Part shown: piece by piece, positions 7,966-16,509 of the stretch
How the letters are laid out: each line of letters begins with the position of its first letter
How positions within the stretch are numbered: position 1 is the stretch's first letter
Assembly (NCBI RefSeq): GCF_900184255.1
Contig: NZ_LT854636.1
Location: forward strand, 15,709 to 72,072
Length of the DNA stretch: 56,364 bases
Reading direction: 5' to 3'
From: Haloimpatiens massiliensis
GTDB taxonomy: Bacteria; Bacillota; Clostridia; Clostridiales; Clostridiaceae
Made by a program: the position numbers and the translations under genes
Notes under the pieces: generated by a model
What the model was told of the DNA's origin: nothing
Databases searched by the model: none
What the model saw: the letters and a program-made list of their open reading frames with translations, nothing else

Positions 7966-8394
7966 TTAAATCTGTGGAGTAGCTGGTTCAGAAATGTTAC
8001 TTAAAGCAACTCCCGCATTATCTGAAAGTTTAGGTTCTACTGCTAAATCACCTATAGAAACCATACCAACTAGATTATCATTTTCCACCACAGGCAATCT
8101 TCTTATTTGCCTTTCACTCATTATTCTAGAAGCTTCATGTACGTCATTATTTGATGATACAGTTACAGGATTAGATGACATTATCTCCCTAACATATTGT
8201 CTCATAACATTTTGCCCCTTTGCTACAGATCTTAATGCTATATCTCTATCCGTTACTATTCCTATAACTTTTTCTCCTTGACATACAGGAATTGAACCTA
8301 CATTATACTTTTGCATTAATTGAGCTGCTCTTTCTACAGTGTCTTCATAATTAACAGTAGCCACTTCTCTAGTCATTATATCTCGTATTTTCAT
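7966..8394 (-). CDS. Two-CBS-domain protein
   Basis: The 142-residue protein starts at ATG 8394 behind AGGAGGTGC. It is a tandem CBS pair: MTREVATVNYEDTVERAAQL...VGSIPVCQGEKVIGIVTDRD (residues 7-58) and MSSNPVTVSSNNDVHEASRI...IRRLPVVENDNLVGMVSIGD (about 72-122). A short hydrophilic tail ends in EPATPQI. Stand-alone CBS pairs bind adenine nucleotides and often act as energy or stress sensors. The partner is not indicated by the neighbours. It resembles the Bacillus YhcV type, from memory. Confidence 0.85.
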   Translation of the reverse strand: MKIRDIMTREVATVNYEDTVERAAQLMQKYNVGSIPVCQGEKVIGIVTDRDIALRSVAKGQNVMRQYVREIMSSNPVTVSSNNDVHEASRIMSERQIRRLPVVENDNLVGMVSIGDLAVEPKLSDNAGVALSNISEPATPQI

Positions 8395-8588
8395 CTTAAA
8401 GCACCTCCTAAATTAAAATATAGTTCGAATATTATTTTGTGTTATTAATTATTTTTTATACTTACAAAAAAAGTAATTATAAATTTTATGTTAATTTTAT
8501 TAAAAAAGCTTAAACTTTTCAGCAAAATAAGGTAGAATTAATCTAAATAGTTTTTACCATGTGTGAAATTTTAGGAGTGATTGCTATA

Positions 8589-9101
8589 ATGGCTAAAAAT
8601 GCTATACCAAACTTATTTACTTTTGGCAATTTAGTTTGTGGAATACTTTCAATAATCATGACTTTTGAAGGAAATCTTCAATTAGCATGTATATTTATTT
8701 TATTAGCTGGACTTATGGATAGATACGATGGAAGGATAGCAAGATTTTTGCAAGTGTCTAGTGATTTGGGGAAAGAATTAGATTCTTTAGCAGACCTAGT
8801 TTCTTTTGGTGTAGCTCCATCATTGCTTATGTTTAAAATGAATAACTTTGTAAACTTCGGAGTTATTGGTTATGTATTAGCTTTAATGTTTCCTGTAGCA
8901 GGTGCTTATAGACTAGCTAGATATAATTCTACTACTTTTGACAATGTATTTTTAGGAATACCTATAACCATAGCTGGTATGTTTGTAGCTTTATATTCTT
9001 TAGCAACAATAAACCGTAATTCCAATGCAATGATTTCGATTATATTATTAATATCTTTATCTTATTTGATGATAAGTCGTTTAAAGTTCAAAAAAGTATA
9101 A
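8589..9101 (+). CDS. pssA: CDP-diacylglycerol--serine O-phosphatidyltransferase
   Basis: The 170-residue protein starts at ATG 8589 with AGGAGTG ten bases upstream; an ATG at 8559 has no such site. The CDP-alcohol phosphotransferase signature is complete: D47-G48-x2-A51-R52-x8-G61-x3-D65-x3-D69, within LMDRYDGRIARFLQV and GKELDSLADLVSFG. The protein is an integral membrane protein with about six helices. It makes phosphatidylserine from CDP-diacylglycerol and serine, the first step to phosphatidylethanolamine. The start IPNLFTFGNLVCGILS is typical of Gram-positive PssA. The decarboxylase gene is not adjacent. Confidence 0.92.
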   Translation: MAKNAIPNLFTFGNLVCGILSIIMTFEGNLQLACIFILLAGLMDRYDGRIARFLQVSSDLGKELDSLADLVSFGVAPSLLMFKMNNFVNFGVIGYVLALMFPVAGAYRLARYNSTTFDNVFLGIPITIAGMFVALYSLATINRNSNAMISIILLISLSYLMISRLKFKKV

Positions 9102-9125
9102 TAACAAAAGTATAATAGTAAAAAT

Positions 9126-9157
9126 AAAAAAGTATGAGTTTTTCTCATACTTTTTTA
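9126..9157. terminator. Bidirectional terminator between pssA and the gene at 9155
   Basis: AAAAAGTATGAG and CTCATACTTTTTT pair around a five-T loop. Both arms end in A/T runs, so the stem can stop transcripts from both converging genes. Confidence 0.85.
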
Positions 9158-9484
9158 TTCGCTAAGTTTAAGTTCCTCATCAATTTCCGTAAGTATATAG
9201 TCATATTGTAATTTATCCTTTATAATATCTGACTTTAGCCTACAATATTCGGAATAATTTTCTTCAGTCTCCTCTAAAGTTTTTACTATCTCATCTATTA
9301 TATCACCTAATTTATCTGCTCTTTTTATAGCTCTTCTCACATCACTTTTACTAGCTAATGCTATCTTATTCAACTCATCTGCTCCACCTACTAATAGCCT
9401 ATAAGAATTCACTAATTTAGCTAATAAATCTGCTAGGTTATTCACATCTATAAAATAATTATTTATAACTCTTCTATTACTCAC
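9155..9484 (-). CDS. Small helical hypothetical protein
   Basis: The 109-residue protein starts at ATG 9484 behind AAAGGTGATTAGGTG. It is rich in Leu, Lys, Glu and Asp with no signal peptide or membrane segment. The middle and C-terminal parts (RAIKRADKLGDIIDEIVKTL, EETEENYSEYCRLKSDII) should form long helices, possibly a coiled coil. No family was recognised. It lies upstream of the antiporter gene's 3' end but is separated from it by about 60 nt, and both read leftward, so they may be cotranscribed. Confidence 0.65.
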   Translation of the reverse strand: MSNRRVINNYFIDVNNLADLLAKLVNSYRLLVGGADELNKIALASKSDVRRAIKRADKLGDIIDEIVKTLEETEENYSEYCRLKSDIIKDKLQYDYILTEIDEELKLSE

Positions 9485-9544
9485 CTAATCACCTTTATAA
9501 CTCTTGTTATATAAAATTATATATAGTAATGTTATATATTATTA

Positions 9545-10615
9545 CTATCTTATATAATAATATGCTAACGTAATGATTATATATATAGACACTAAAATAG
9601 CGCCTTCAAACCAATAGCTTTTTCCATCTTGGAATACTAAAAATGACATACCTATGGCAAGAACACTAATTATTATCTCAAAGGAGGAAAATACTAGAGT
9701 CATAGGCTCCAATAAAAAACAAGATAAAATAGTCAATAAAGGCGTTACAAATAAAGATATTTGTATACTAGAACCTATAGCTGTTTCTATACTCATATTT
9801 ATTTTATTATCTAAAGCGCACATAACAGTTGTGACATTTTCTCCTATATTACCAAGCAAAGGTATAAGTATTATACCCAAAAATTCTTGTGAAACCCTTT
9901 TAGTATTAACTAAAGTTCTTACATTAAATATTAATTTTTCACTTATAAAATAAAGTATTACAGCTATTGCAATTAATTTTATAGAAGTTAAAACTACCTT
10001 TAATTTATCATTTACCTTCTCTTCGTCTAATTCTCTTCCACTTACTAAAAATAAATTTTTATGTGTATAAAAAGAAAATATTAATCCCAATAAATATACA
10101 AATATTAAAACTAAAGACACCTTTACACTTATGGATTTTAAAATGTCTTTTCCTAAGGGATATAGAGTGTATCTATTTAAAGAACTTATAACTATAATAG
10201 CTGACATAGCCAGGATCAGCATATTAAAATTTGTTCTAGCTATTATTTTGTTGAATTTTTGCTCCTTATACTTCAATCCTCCAAATATAACACCTATTCC
10301 TAATCCTAAAAGCATATTACTTATTATAGATCCCAATAAAGCTGCTTTAGCCATGGGAATCATGCCATATTTAATAGACCAAATTCCCATCATTAATTCT
10401 GGTATATTGCCTATGGTAGCGGCTAACATTCCTCCTTTTTTTTCTCCCAAATACACAGACATATTAGAAGTTACATCTCCTAATAATACAGCTAAAATAA
10501 TAACCAGTATACAGCTACTGATTATATTTATAATATAATATTGAGTATTCAATAATATTAAAAGCACCACTGAAAATATTCCCATAATTATCTTAGTATT
10601 TTTGCCCATACTCAT
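9545..10615 (-). CDS. Cation/proton antiporter of the CaCA (CAX/ChaA-like) family
   Basis: About 356 residues. Start choice is uncertain: ATG 10615 and ATG 10609 both follow GTGAGG, and a TTG at 10618 lies too close to it. The two inverted halves each carry the family's signature with an acidic residue: ATIGNIPELMMG (near residue 70) and PLLGNIGENVTTVMCALDN (about 257-275), matching the GNxxE motifs that bind the cation. About eleven membrane helices are seen. The family exchanges calcium or sodium for protons at the cytoplasmic membrane. Ion specificity cannot be told. Repeat R2 lies directly upstream. Confidence 0.85.
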   Translation of the reverse strand: MSMGKNTKIIMGIFSVVLLILLNTQYYIINIISSCILVIILAVLLGDVTSNMSVYLGEKKGGMLAATIGNIPELMMGIWSIKYGMIPMAKAALLGSIISNMLLGLGIGVIFGGLKYKEQKFNKIIARTNFNMLILAMSAIIVISSLNRYTLYPLGKDILKSISVKVSLVLIFVYLLGLIFSFYTHKNLFLVSGRELDEEKVNDKLKVVLTSIKLIAIAVILYFISEKLIFNVRTLVNTKRVSQEFLGIILIPLLGNIGENVTTVMCALDNKINMSIETAIGSSIQISLFVTPLLTILSCFLLEPMTLVFSSFEIIISVLAIGMSFLVFQDGKSYWFEGAILVSIYIIITLAYYYIR

Positions 10616-10687
10616 CAATCCTCACTAAATTTCTCCCTACTAATCTATTCAGAACATAAGAAAATTGTGACTTTGTCATAATTTTCA

Positions 10688-10720
10688 GTGGGCCAATGGG
10701 CTAGAGGGCTAGAGGGCTAG
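10688..10720. repeat. Tandem 10-mer repeat (GGGCTAGAGG type)
   Basis: About three copies of GGGCTAGAGG/GGGCCAATGG lie head to tail. The same minisatellite occurs in R5 (46308-46332) and, reversed, at 24380-24415. Copy number is likely to vary between strains. Confidence 0.7.
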
Positions 10721-11266
10721 TAAAGGATAATTTTTCTTCATTGCATTACGAAAAATTTTAGAATGTAAAAAAGATAGCTAACATAATTTCACGTTGTGAA
10801 ATTGTGATAGCTATCTTTTGGGCTTAACTTAAATCTTTTATTGGCGATAGCCAGCCTAAATACATAGGCATCATTAGAATTTATATATAAGAATATATAA
10901 ATTTAATTGTTAGATAAATAAGAACTTGTAGATAAGTAATAGGTAAAAAGTAAGAGCTCTTACCTGGTCTACCCTACAAATTTAAGATTTATACAAGCCA
11001 ATGCCTTACGGCAAAATATATTAAATTTTATCTAATATTTTAATAATTAGGTATTCATTAGTATATAATCAAAGTTAATAATTCTATCTCACAATTAATC
11101 AAAATAATATTAGTAACTAATATCGTAGATTAAACGAAAGGCTACGCCTAAAAAAGATTATGGGAGCACTTTTATTTACTTTATAAATTAAAGATTTTCC
11201 GTAACGTAGTGGAAGAAAATCATCCTTTAGTAGGCTTCTCCTCTCCAACCATAAACATATTAAACT

Positions 11267-11497
11267 AAAAATCTGATTTTAATGTAGTAATAAATGTGGA
11301 ATTAGGGACTATTGAACTAGCCTTAGAACTTATTATGTCTCACAGTTAAAGAACCGTTAAGAAGCTTTCATGTTTGAACGAGGAACGAGTGAGTTTGAAA
11401 GCTTTAGGGGCTTTAACTGTGAGACATTTAGAAGTTCTTGGCGTATTGTGAACAGTCCCAAATTACACATTTATTACGGAATTAAAATCAGATTTTT
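11267..11497. repeat. Large conserved hairpin, R2 copy
   Basis: The hairpin opens AAAAATCTGATTTTAAT and closes ATTAAAATCAGATTTTT. Its middle stem is ATGTCTCACAGTTAAAG paired with CTTTAACTGTGAGACAT, different in sequence from R1 and R5 but again fully paired. The constant parts are TATTGAACTAGCCTTAGAA, CCGTTAAGAAGCTTTCATGT, GAGTTTGAAAGCTTTAGGGG and CTTGGCGTATTGTGAACAGT. It lies 31 nt past the sdaAA stop codon. Between them is CAAGAATATATTGTGACATA, which also borders the left hairpin of R3. Confidence 0.8.
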
Positions 11498-11528
11498 CTT
11501 CAATATATTATGTCACAATATATTCTTG

Positions 11529-12404
11529 CTATTTTCCTAAGACTTGTTCTTTAAGTTTTAAGCCTGTTGGAGTAATTGCAAGACCTCCAAGAGCTGTTTC
11601 TCTTAATTCACATGGAAGTTGCTTACCTACTCTATACATAGCTAAAACTGAATCATCAAAAGGTATTTTACTCTTCACCCCTGCCATTACTAAATCTGCA
11701 GTAGTAAGAGCACTTACTGCTCCTGATGCATTTCTCTTAGCACAAGGTACTTCCACAAGACCTGCTATAGGATCACATACTAATCCTAATATATTTTTAA
11801 TAACTATAGAGCCAGCATCTAGTGCCATGTCTGGAGTTCCACCCATCATTTCCACTACAGCTGCAGATGCCATAGCAGCCGCTGATCCGCATTCTGCTTG
11901 GCAACCACCTTCTGCTCCAGATAATGTAGCATTCTTAGCTATTATTATCCCTACACCAGATGCAGTTAATAAGGCTTTTACTAAATCTTCATCTGATTTA
12001 TTTAGTTTTTCCCCAGCAGATATTATAACTGATGGAAGTATACCACAGGATCCTGCAGTAGGTGATGCTACTATTTTACCCATAGCTGCATTTACCTCTG
12101 AACAAGATACAGCTCTCGCCATAGCTTTAACCATAAATTCTCCTGTTAAAGTCTTTCCACTTTCAGAGTACTCTTTTAGCTTTTTAGCATCTCCTCCTAT
12201 AAGACCACTTATAGATATTACTTCTCTCTCTAAGGCTTCTTTTGAAGCTTCCTGCATTACATGAAGATTTTTAAGCATTCTATTAAATATTTTTTCTTTA
12301 CTTACTCCAGTTTCTCTACTCTCTTCTCTTAATGTATATTCCCATATAGTAATATTTTCTTTATTGCATATATTTGCAAGTTCTCTCCCTGTATCTACAA
12401 ACAT
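11529..12404 (-). CDS. sdaAA: L-serine dehydratase, iron-sulphur-dependent, alpha subunit
   Basis: The 291-residue protein starts at ATG 12404 with GGAGAAGAATAAG supplied by the end of sdaAB. It matches the alpha chain of the two-subunit serine deaminase: TGEFMVKAMARAVSCSEVNA, SPTAGSCGILPSVI, LSGAEGGCQAECGSAAAM and GLVCDPIAGLVEVPCAKRN. The conserved cysteines in these motifs hold the oxygen-sensitive 4Fe-4S cluster that eliminates water from L-serine, giving pyruvate and ammonia. It is encoded directly after the beta subunit, with one base between them. The enzyme feeds serine into fermentation, in keeping with an amino-acid-fermenting clostridium. Confidence 0.94.
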   Translation of the reverse strand: MFVDTGRELANICNKENITIWEYTLREESRETGVSKEKIFNRMLKNLHVMQEASKEALEREVISISGLIGGDAKKLKEYSESGKTLTGEFMVKAMARAVSCSEVNAAMGKIVASPTAGSCGILPSVIISAGEKLNKSDEDLVKALLTASGVGIIIAKNATLSGAEGGCQAECGSAAAMASAAVVEMMGGTPDMALDAGSIVIKNILGLVCDPIAGLVEVPCAKRNASGAVSALTTADLVMAGVKSKIPFDDSVLAMYRVGKQLPCELRETALGGLAITPTGLKLKEQVLGK

Positions 12405-12405
12405 C

Positions 12406-13089
12406 TTATTCTTCTCCTTCCATTACAGGATTTATAACTTTTACGCTTACTACTCCTGGAACTGATTCTATTTTGCGTACTACACTTTCAGGAACAAGAC
12501 TGTCTGTTTCAAAAGTCATGGTAGCTTTAGCTCCCTTACTTTCCCTATATACTCTCATAAATGCAATATTTATATTTTCCTCATAAGTTAAGCTAGTTAT
12601 CTTTGAAATTATTCCTGGAGAATCTTCTTGTTCAATTATTACTGTAGGATAATCTCCTCTAAATTGAACTTCTCTTCCCTGAATATTAGAAACTAATATG
12701 TTTCCTCCTCCTACAGAAGAACCTGTAACTTCTATAACTTCACCATCTTCTTTAGTTATGACAAATTTAACTGTATTTGGATGTACATCTCCTAAATCTG
12801 CTTCTTCAAATTCTATGTCTAAACCTTTATCTTTAGCTATTTCAAATGAATTTCTAAGTCTTTCATCCCAAGGTTCCATTCCTAGTATGCCTGCAACCAA
12901 TGCTCTATCTGTTCCATGGCCTCTATACGTTTTTGCAAATGAACCATGCAACAAAAATTTGACTTTTACTATTTTTTGCCCCGCTATTACTCCTGCAATT
13001 TTTGCTAACCTAGCAGCTCCTGCAGTATGAGAACTACTTGGTCCTATCATTATTGGCCCCACAATATCAAATACACTAAAGTTTTTCAT
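12406..13089 (-). CDS. sdaAB: L-serine dehydratase, iron-sulphur-dependent, beta subunit
   Basis: The 227-residue protein starts at ATG 13089-13087, nine bases after AAGGAG; a start at 13128 would add residues not typical of the family. The start KNFSVFDIVGPIMIGPSSSH, then TAGAARLAKIA, is the standard beta-chain N-terminus. The C-terminal third is an ACT domain (YPTVIIEQEDSPGIISKITS). It forms the heterodimeric serine dehydratase with the alpha chain encoded directly downstream. Confidence 0.94.
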   Translation of the reverse strand: MKNFSVFDIVGPIMIGPSSSHTAGAARLAKIAGVIAGQKIVKVKFLLHGSFAKTYRGHGTDRALVAGILGMEPWDERLRNSFEIAKDKGLDIEFEEADLGDVHPNTVKFVITKEDGEVIEVTGSSVGGGNILVSNIQGREVQFRGDYPTVIIEQEDSPGIISKITSLTYEENINIAFMRVYRESKGAKATMTFETDSLVPESVVRKIESVPGVVSVKVINPVMEGEE

Positions 13090-13245
13090 TTGTATTCTCC
13101 TTTTTAGTGATAAATATTTTAAAATCATGGTATTTTTTAGTCATGTTGTTTTTTATTATGCAGTATTTATTTCAAAATTCCTTTAATATATGCCAATTTA
13201 ATTATAAATTAAATTTAGAATTTGTCACTATTTTTTAATAATATT

Positions 13246-14904
13246 TTAATATTTATAAAAACAACTTCCACCAATAAATTCCCTTAGTATGGAATTGTCC
13301 GGAACATATTTACCATCTAAATCCTTGAAAAACTTTAAGAAACTTCTTAATCTTAGTGCCTCATAATAAACTGAACTACTTGATTTCACAGAACTTAGCT
13401 GCTCTAGTGCATATTTTTTTAATATGCACAATTCATAGACCAATGTGGAATTAAACATGATATCTGCTTCCTCTTGAAAAACAAATATATTTTTTTCTTC
13501 TCCACGTTTTATAGATGGCCACATGGCTAAAGTTTCTTCTGCTGCATATCCTCTTGATAAATAGTCTCTAACTATTCTTCTTATTTTTCTAACATCAGTA
13601 GTAGCTATTCTATTATGATTATCTATATTTAACTGTGTAAGAGCGCTTATATATATTTTGAATTTATTTTCCTTTGGTATAGTTGATGTAAGTTTTTCAT
13701 TTAAACCATGGATTCCTTCTACCACTAGTATGCCATTGTTGGGTACTTTTAATGTGTTACCTAGCCATTCTCTTTTTCCTACTTTAAAGTTAAAAGTAGG
13801 TATTTCCACCTCTTCGCCTTTTAAAAGTCTATTTAAATGTTCATTAAATAACTTTAAATCTAATGCTTCTATAGATTCAAAATCATATTCTCCATTCTCA
13901 TCTCTTGGTGTTTTATCTCTATCTACAAAGTAATCATCTAACGATATAGGTATAGGCATTAATCCATTAACTCTAAGTTGAATTCCCAGTCTTCTTGAAA
14001 AGGTAGTTTTTCCAGAAGAAGATGGTCCTGCAATTAATACAATTTTAACTTTTTCTCTCTCATGAATTTTATCAGCAATATTAGCTATCTTTTTTTCATG
14101 AAGTGCTTCAGCTACCCTAACCATATTTATAATATCTCCATTTTCCACCTTATCATTTAAAGCTCCTACATCACCTACATGAAGTATTTTCCCCCATTGT
14201 TCTGTTTCATAAAATATTTTTGCCAGTTTACTATATCCTTCATAAGGTGGTATAACATTTATGGCTTCTTGAGTTGGAAATCTTAAAATAAAACCTGTAT
14301 TATAGTAAATTAAATCAAATAACTTAAGTATTCCTGTGGAGTATGCCATAGGTCCATAAAAATAATCATATCTATCATCCATCTTGTAAAGACTTACAGT
14401 ATCTTTATTTAAATGATTTAATAACCTAACCTTATCGTACATAGAATAATTTGCAAATATTTCTATAGCTTTTTTCCTCTTTACACTTATTTTTTCTATG
14501 TGAATGTCTGCATTTATTATTTGTTGCATTCTGTTTTTAATTCTTAAAATATCTTCTTCTCTTACTTTTTCTTCCTTATGAATTTCTCCAAATATCCCTC
14601 TTCCTAAAGAATGTTCTATGGTTACAAAAGCTTCTGGGAAAATATCGTATACAGCTTTTATTAAAACAAATTGAAGACTTCTTATATATACTGACATGCC
14701 TATATCTGTAGATATGTCTATTAGTTCAAATTTACCTTCTTTTTCAATAGGAGAATTCAATTCAAATATTTCTTCATTTATTTTAGCTAAAATAAACGGA
14801 AATTCCATAGGTATATTATTCTCTTTTATAAATTCATAAAAATTAGTTCCTATATTTACTTTTAAACTTTCACCGCTTTTCAAACTCAATTCTAATTTAT
14901 TCAA
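13246..14904 (-). CDS. TGS-domain/uridine kinase-like nucleoside kinase
   Basis: The 552-residue protein starts at TTG 14904 behind AGGAGATGA. The N-terminal part (about 1-200) resembles the TGS and second domains of threonyl-tRNA synthetase (LELSLKSGESLKVNIGTNFY; FVTIEHSLGRGIFGEIH). The C-terminal part (from about 285) is a P-loop kinase of the uridine kinase/phosphoribulokinase fold with Walker A GPSSSGKTTFSRRL. Characteristic segments are SLDDYFVDRDKTPRDENGEY and ILVVEGIHGLNEKLT. This fusion is common in Firmicutes, but its substrate is not established. It may phosphorylate uridine or another nucleoside. It reads toward sdaAB and is probably separately expressed. Confidence 0.85.
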   Translation of the reverse strand: MNKLELSLKSGESLKVNIGTNFYEFIKENNIPMEFPFILAKINEEIFELNSPIEKEGKFELIDISTDIGMSVYIRSLQFVLIKAVYDIFPEAFVTIEHSLGRGIFGEIHKEEKVREEDILRIKNRMQQIINADIHIEKISVKRKKAIEIFANYSMYDKVRLLNHLNKDTVSLYKMDDRYDYFYGPMAYSTGILKLFDLIYYNTGFILRFPTQEAINVIPPYEGYSKLAKIFYETEQWGKILHVGDVGALNDKVENGDIINMVRVAEALHEKKIANIADKIHEREKVKIVLIAGPSSSGKTTFSRRLGIQLRVNGLMPIPISLDDYFVDRDKTPRDENGEYDFESIEALDLKLFNEHLNRLLKGEEVEIPTFNFKVGKREWLGNTLKVPNNGILVVEGIHGLNEKLTSTIPKENKFKIYISALTQLNIDNHNRIATTDVRKIRRIVRDYLSRGYAAEETLAMWPSIKRGEEKNIFVFQEEADIMFNSTLVYELCILKKYALEQLSSVKSSSSVYYEALRLRSFLKFFKDLDGKYVPDNSILREFIGGSCFYKY

Positions 14905-15028
14905 AAAATCATCTCCTAAAATTTAGTGTTAATAATATTATACTTTAAAGTTTATTAAAAGTAGCTTTTTATATGTTATATTTTTGTTACTTTAGATAAA
15001 AACTATAACTACATGGGAGGTAATATTT

Positions 15029-15721
15029 ATGTTTGTTTTAATTTTTAGAACTATTATTCTATACTTTATATCTATTTTGGCCCTAAGATTAATGGGTAAA
15101 AGACAAATAGGTGAACTTCAACCCTTTGAACTAGTTATAGCTATAATGATATCTGAACTTGCATCTATGCCAATGCAGGATAGCAGGATGCCATTAATTA
15201 ACGGAATAATACCTGTTTTAACTTTACTAATAATTCAAATAATTATTTCTGTAGTTCAATTAAAAAGTGAAAAAGTTCAAAAACTAATTTGTGGAAAACC
15301 AAGCATACTTATAGAAAATGGAATAATAAATATACAAGAACTTAGGCATCAAAGAATTAATGTTAATGATTTAATGGAAGAACTTAGATTAAACGGATAT
15401 TTCAATATTCAAGACATCGAATATGCCATTTTAGAAACCAGTGGTCAACTATCAATAATACCTAACTCTCAATTGACTCCAGTTAAAAGGCAAGATTTAG
15501 GTATAAATGTTCCTCAAGAAAAACTTCCAATTACATTAATATTGGATGGAAAAATTAATGAAGAAAATTTAAGCAAAGCAAATAAAAATATAAATTGGTT
15601 AAATAATCAATTACATAAAAATAATATAAATTCTGCAAGTGAAGTATTTGTGGGTATATTAGATTCTAATAGTAATTTTTATTACCAACTTAGAGATAAT
15701 CAAAGGAGTGATAAATCATGA
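15029..15721 (+). CDS. DUF421 membrane protein (YetF-like)
   Basis: The 230-residue protein starts at ATG 15029 behind GGGAGGTAA. Three N-terminal membrane helices are followed by the family's signature: ALRLMGKRQIGELQPFELVI, then ISELASMPMQD, IPVLTLLIIQIIISV, GKPSILIENGIIN, and a cytosolic domain ending near VPQEKLPITLILDGKINEEN. The family is widespread in spore formers and its function is unknown. It overlaps the next gene by ATGA, so the two are translationally coupled. Confidence 0.88.
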   Translation: MFVLIFRTIILYFISILALRLMGKRQIGELQPFELVIAIMISELASMPMQDSRMPLINGIIPVLTLLIIQIIISVVQLKSEKVQKLICGKPSILIENGIINIQELRHQRINVNDLMEELRLNGYFNIQDIEYAILETSGQLSIIPNSQLTPVKRQDLGINVPQEKLPITLILDGKINEENLSKANKNINWLNNQLHKNNINSASEVFVGILDSNSNFYYQLRDNQRSDKS

Positions 15722-16098
15722 AAAATATAGTAATCTCCTTCATAATCTTTATATTAATGCTATTTGGCATTGCATTTTCCACCCGATACATGACATCTGT
15801 ATGCAATAACCTTCTTGAAAAAAATGCCAAACTAGAACAAATTATAGAGGATGAATCTTGGGATAATGGATATAACGCTTCAGTAAAACTGTTAAATGCT
15901 TGGGAAAAGGAATATGATAAATTAACAGTATTTGTGCATCATGAAAAAATAGATGCTATAAACAATGAATTGCTCCAATTAACTCAATATGTTCAATGTC
16001 AAGATAAATCTGAATCCTTAGCAAAAATACATATAGTAAAAACCTATTTAAAAAATATAGTAGACTCTGAAAAAATTAATATACAGAATATATTTTAG
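15718..16098 (+). CDS. DUF4363 family protein
   Basis: The 126-residue protein starts at ATG 15718 overlapping the stop of the DUF421 gene, with AAAGGAGTG upstream. A single N-terminal membrane helix (IVISFIIFILMLFGIAF) anchors a helical outer domain that contains WDNGYNASVKLLNAWEKEYDK, split here as WDNGYNASVKLLNAW and EKEYDK. Such proteins are regularly encoded after DUF421 proteins in clostridia, which suggests they work together at the membrane. Their function is unknown. Confidence 0.82.
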   Translation: MKNIVISFIIFILMLFGIAFSTRYMTSVCNNLLEKNAKLEQIIEDESWDNGYNASVKLLNAWEKEYDKLTVFVHHEKIDAINNELLQLTQYVQCQDKSESLAKIHIVKTYLKNIVDSEKINIQNIF

Positions 16099-16374
16099 AA
16101 TGAATACATAATATATTTTAACATATATTTATAATTAGCATACACTATATTTGGTTTTTATAGAAAATTAGTGTATAATATTATTGTATTTAAGGTATAT
16201 TATTTATATTTTAGATAAGTTTAATATACAATACTATGCTTAATTTTTATAAGAACACACAAATAAAACTTTCATTATTCATATAAACGATAATTCATAA
16301 TAATATTACACTACAATTGGCAATTTGTATTACTACTTTAATGTACAATTTAAGAATTGTATTGACTTAAGTGC

Positions 16375-16509
16375 ATTACTTTATTAAGTTTGCAAAATAA
16401 ATTATAATAAGTATAGAAAATATTTTTTTAATGCTTTATAATAATAATGTATTCAAACGTCCCAGCGGGACGCAATATGTCCTAAACATATTTGAAAGGT
16501 GGTATATAA
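16375..16509 (+). promoter_or_regulatory. fba promoter and structured leader
   Basis: The gene-free stretch 16099-16509 holds this region and an AT-rich ATACACTA/TAGTGTAT inverted repeat at 16139-16178; nothing else is seen. A -10-like TATAAT near 16403 follows TTTATT at 17 nt. The leader carries a GC-rich stem, CGTCCC-AGC-GGGACG (16458-16472), that stands out in this AT-rich region. It is followed by a small AATATGT/ACATATT stem and the ribosome-binding site GAAAGGTGG. Confidence 0.5.

Larger units (their letters stand above)
10645..11528. repeat. Composite non-coding repeat R2
   Basis: The 880-nt gene-free stretch between the antiporter gene and sdaAA has the same module order as R5 (46245-47006). 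It opens with ATAAGAAAATTGTGACTTTG, then GGGCTAG tandem repeats, TTTTTCTTCATTGCATTACG, and a terminator-like stem (GATAGCT...AGCTATC). Next come TTGGCGATAGCCAGCCTAAA, a TGCCTTACGGCA stem, a GATTTTCCGTAACGTAGTGG stem, and the large hairpin at 11267-11497. An S-type segment (GTAATAGGTAAAAAGTAAGA) is inserted near 10930. The right edge abuts the sdaAA stop codon. Confidence 0.8.
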
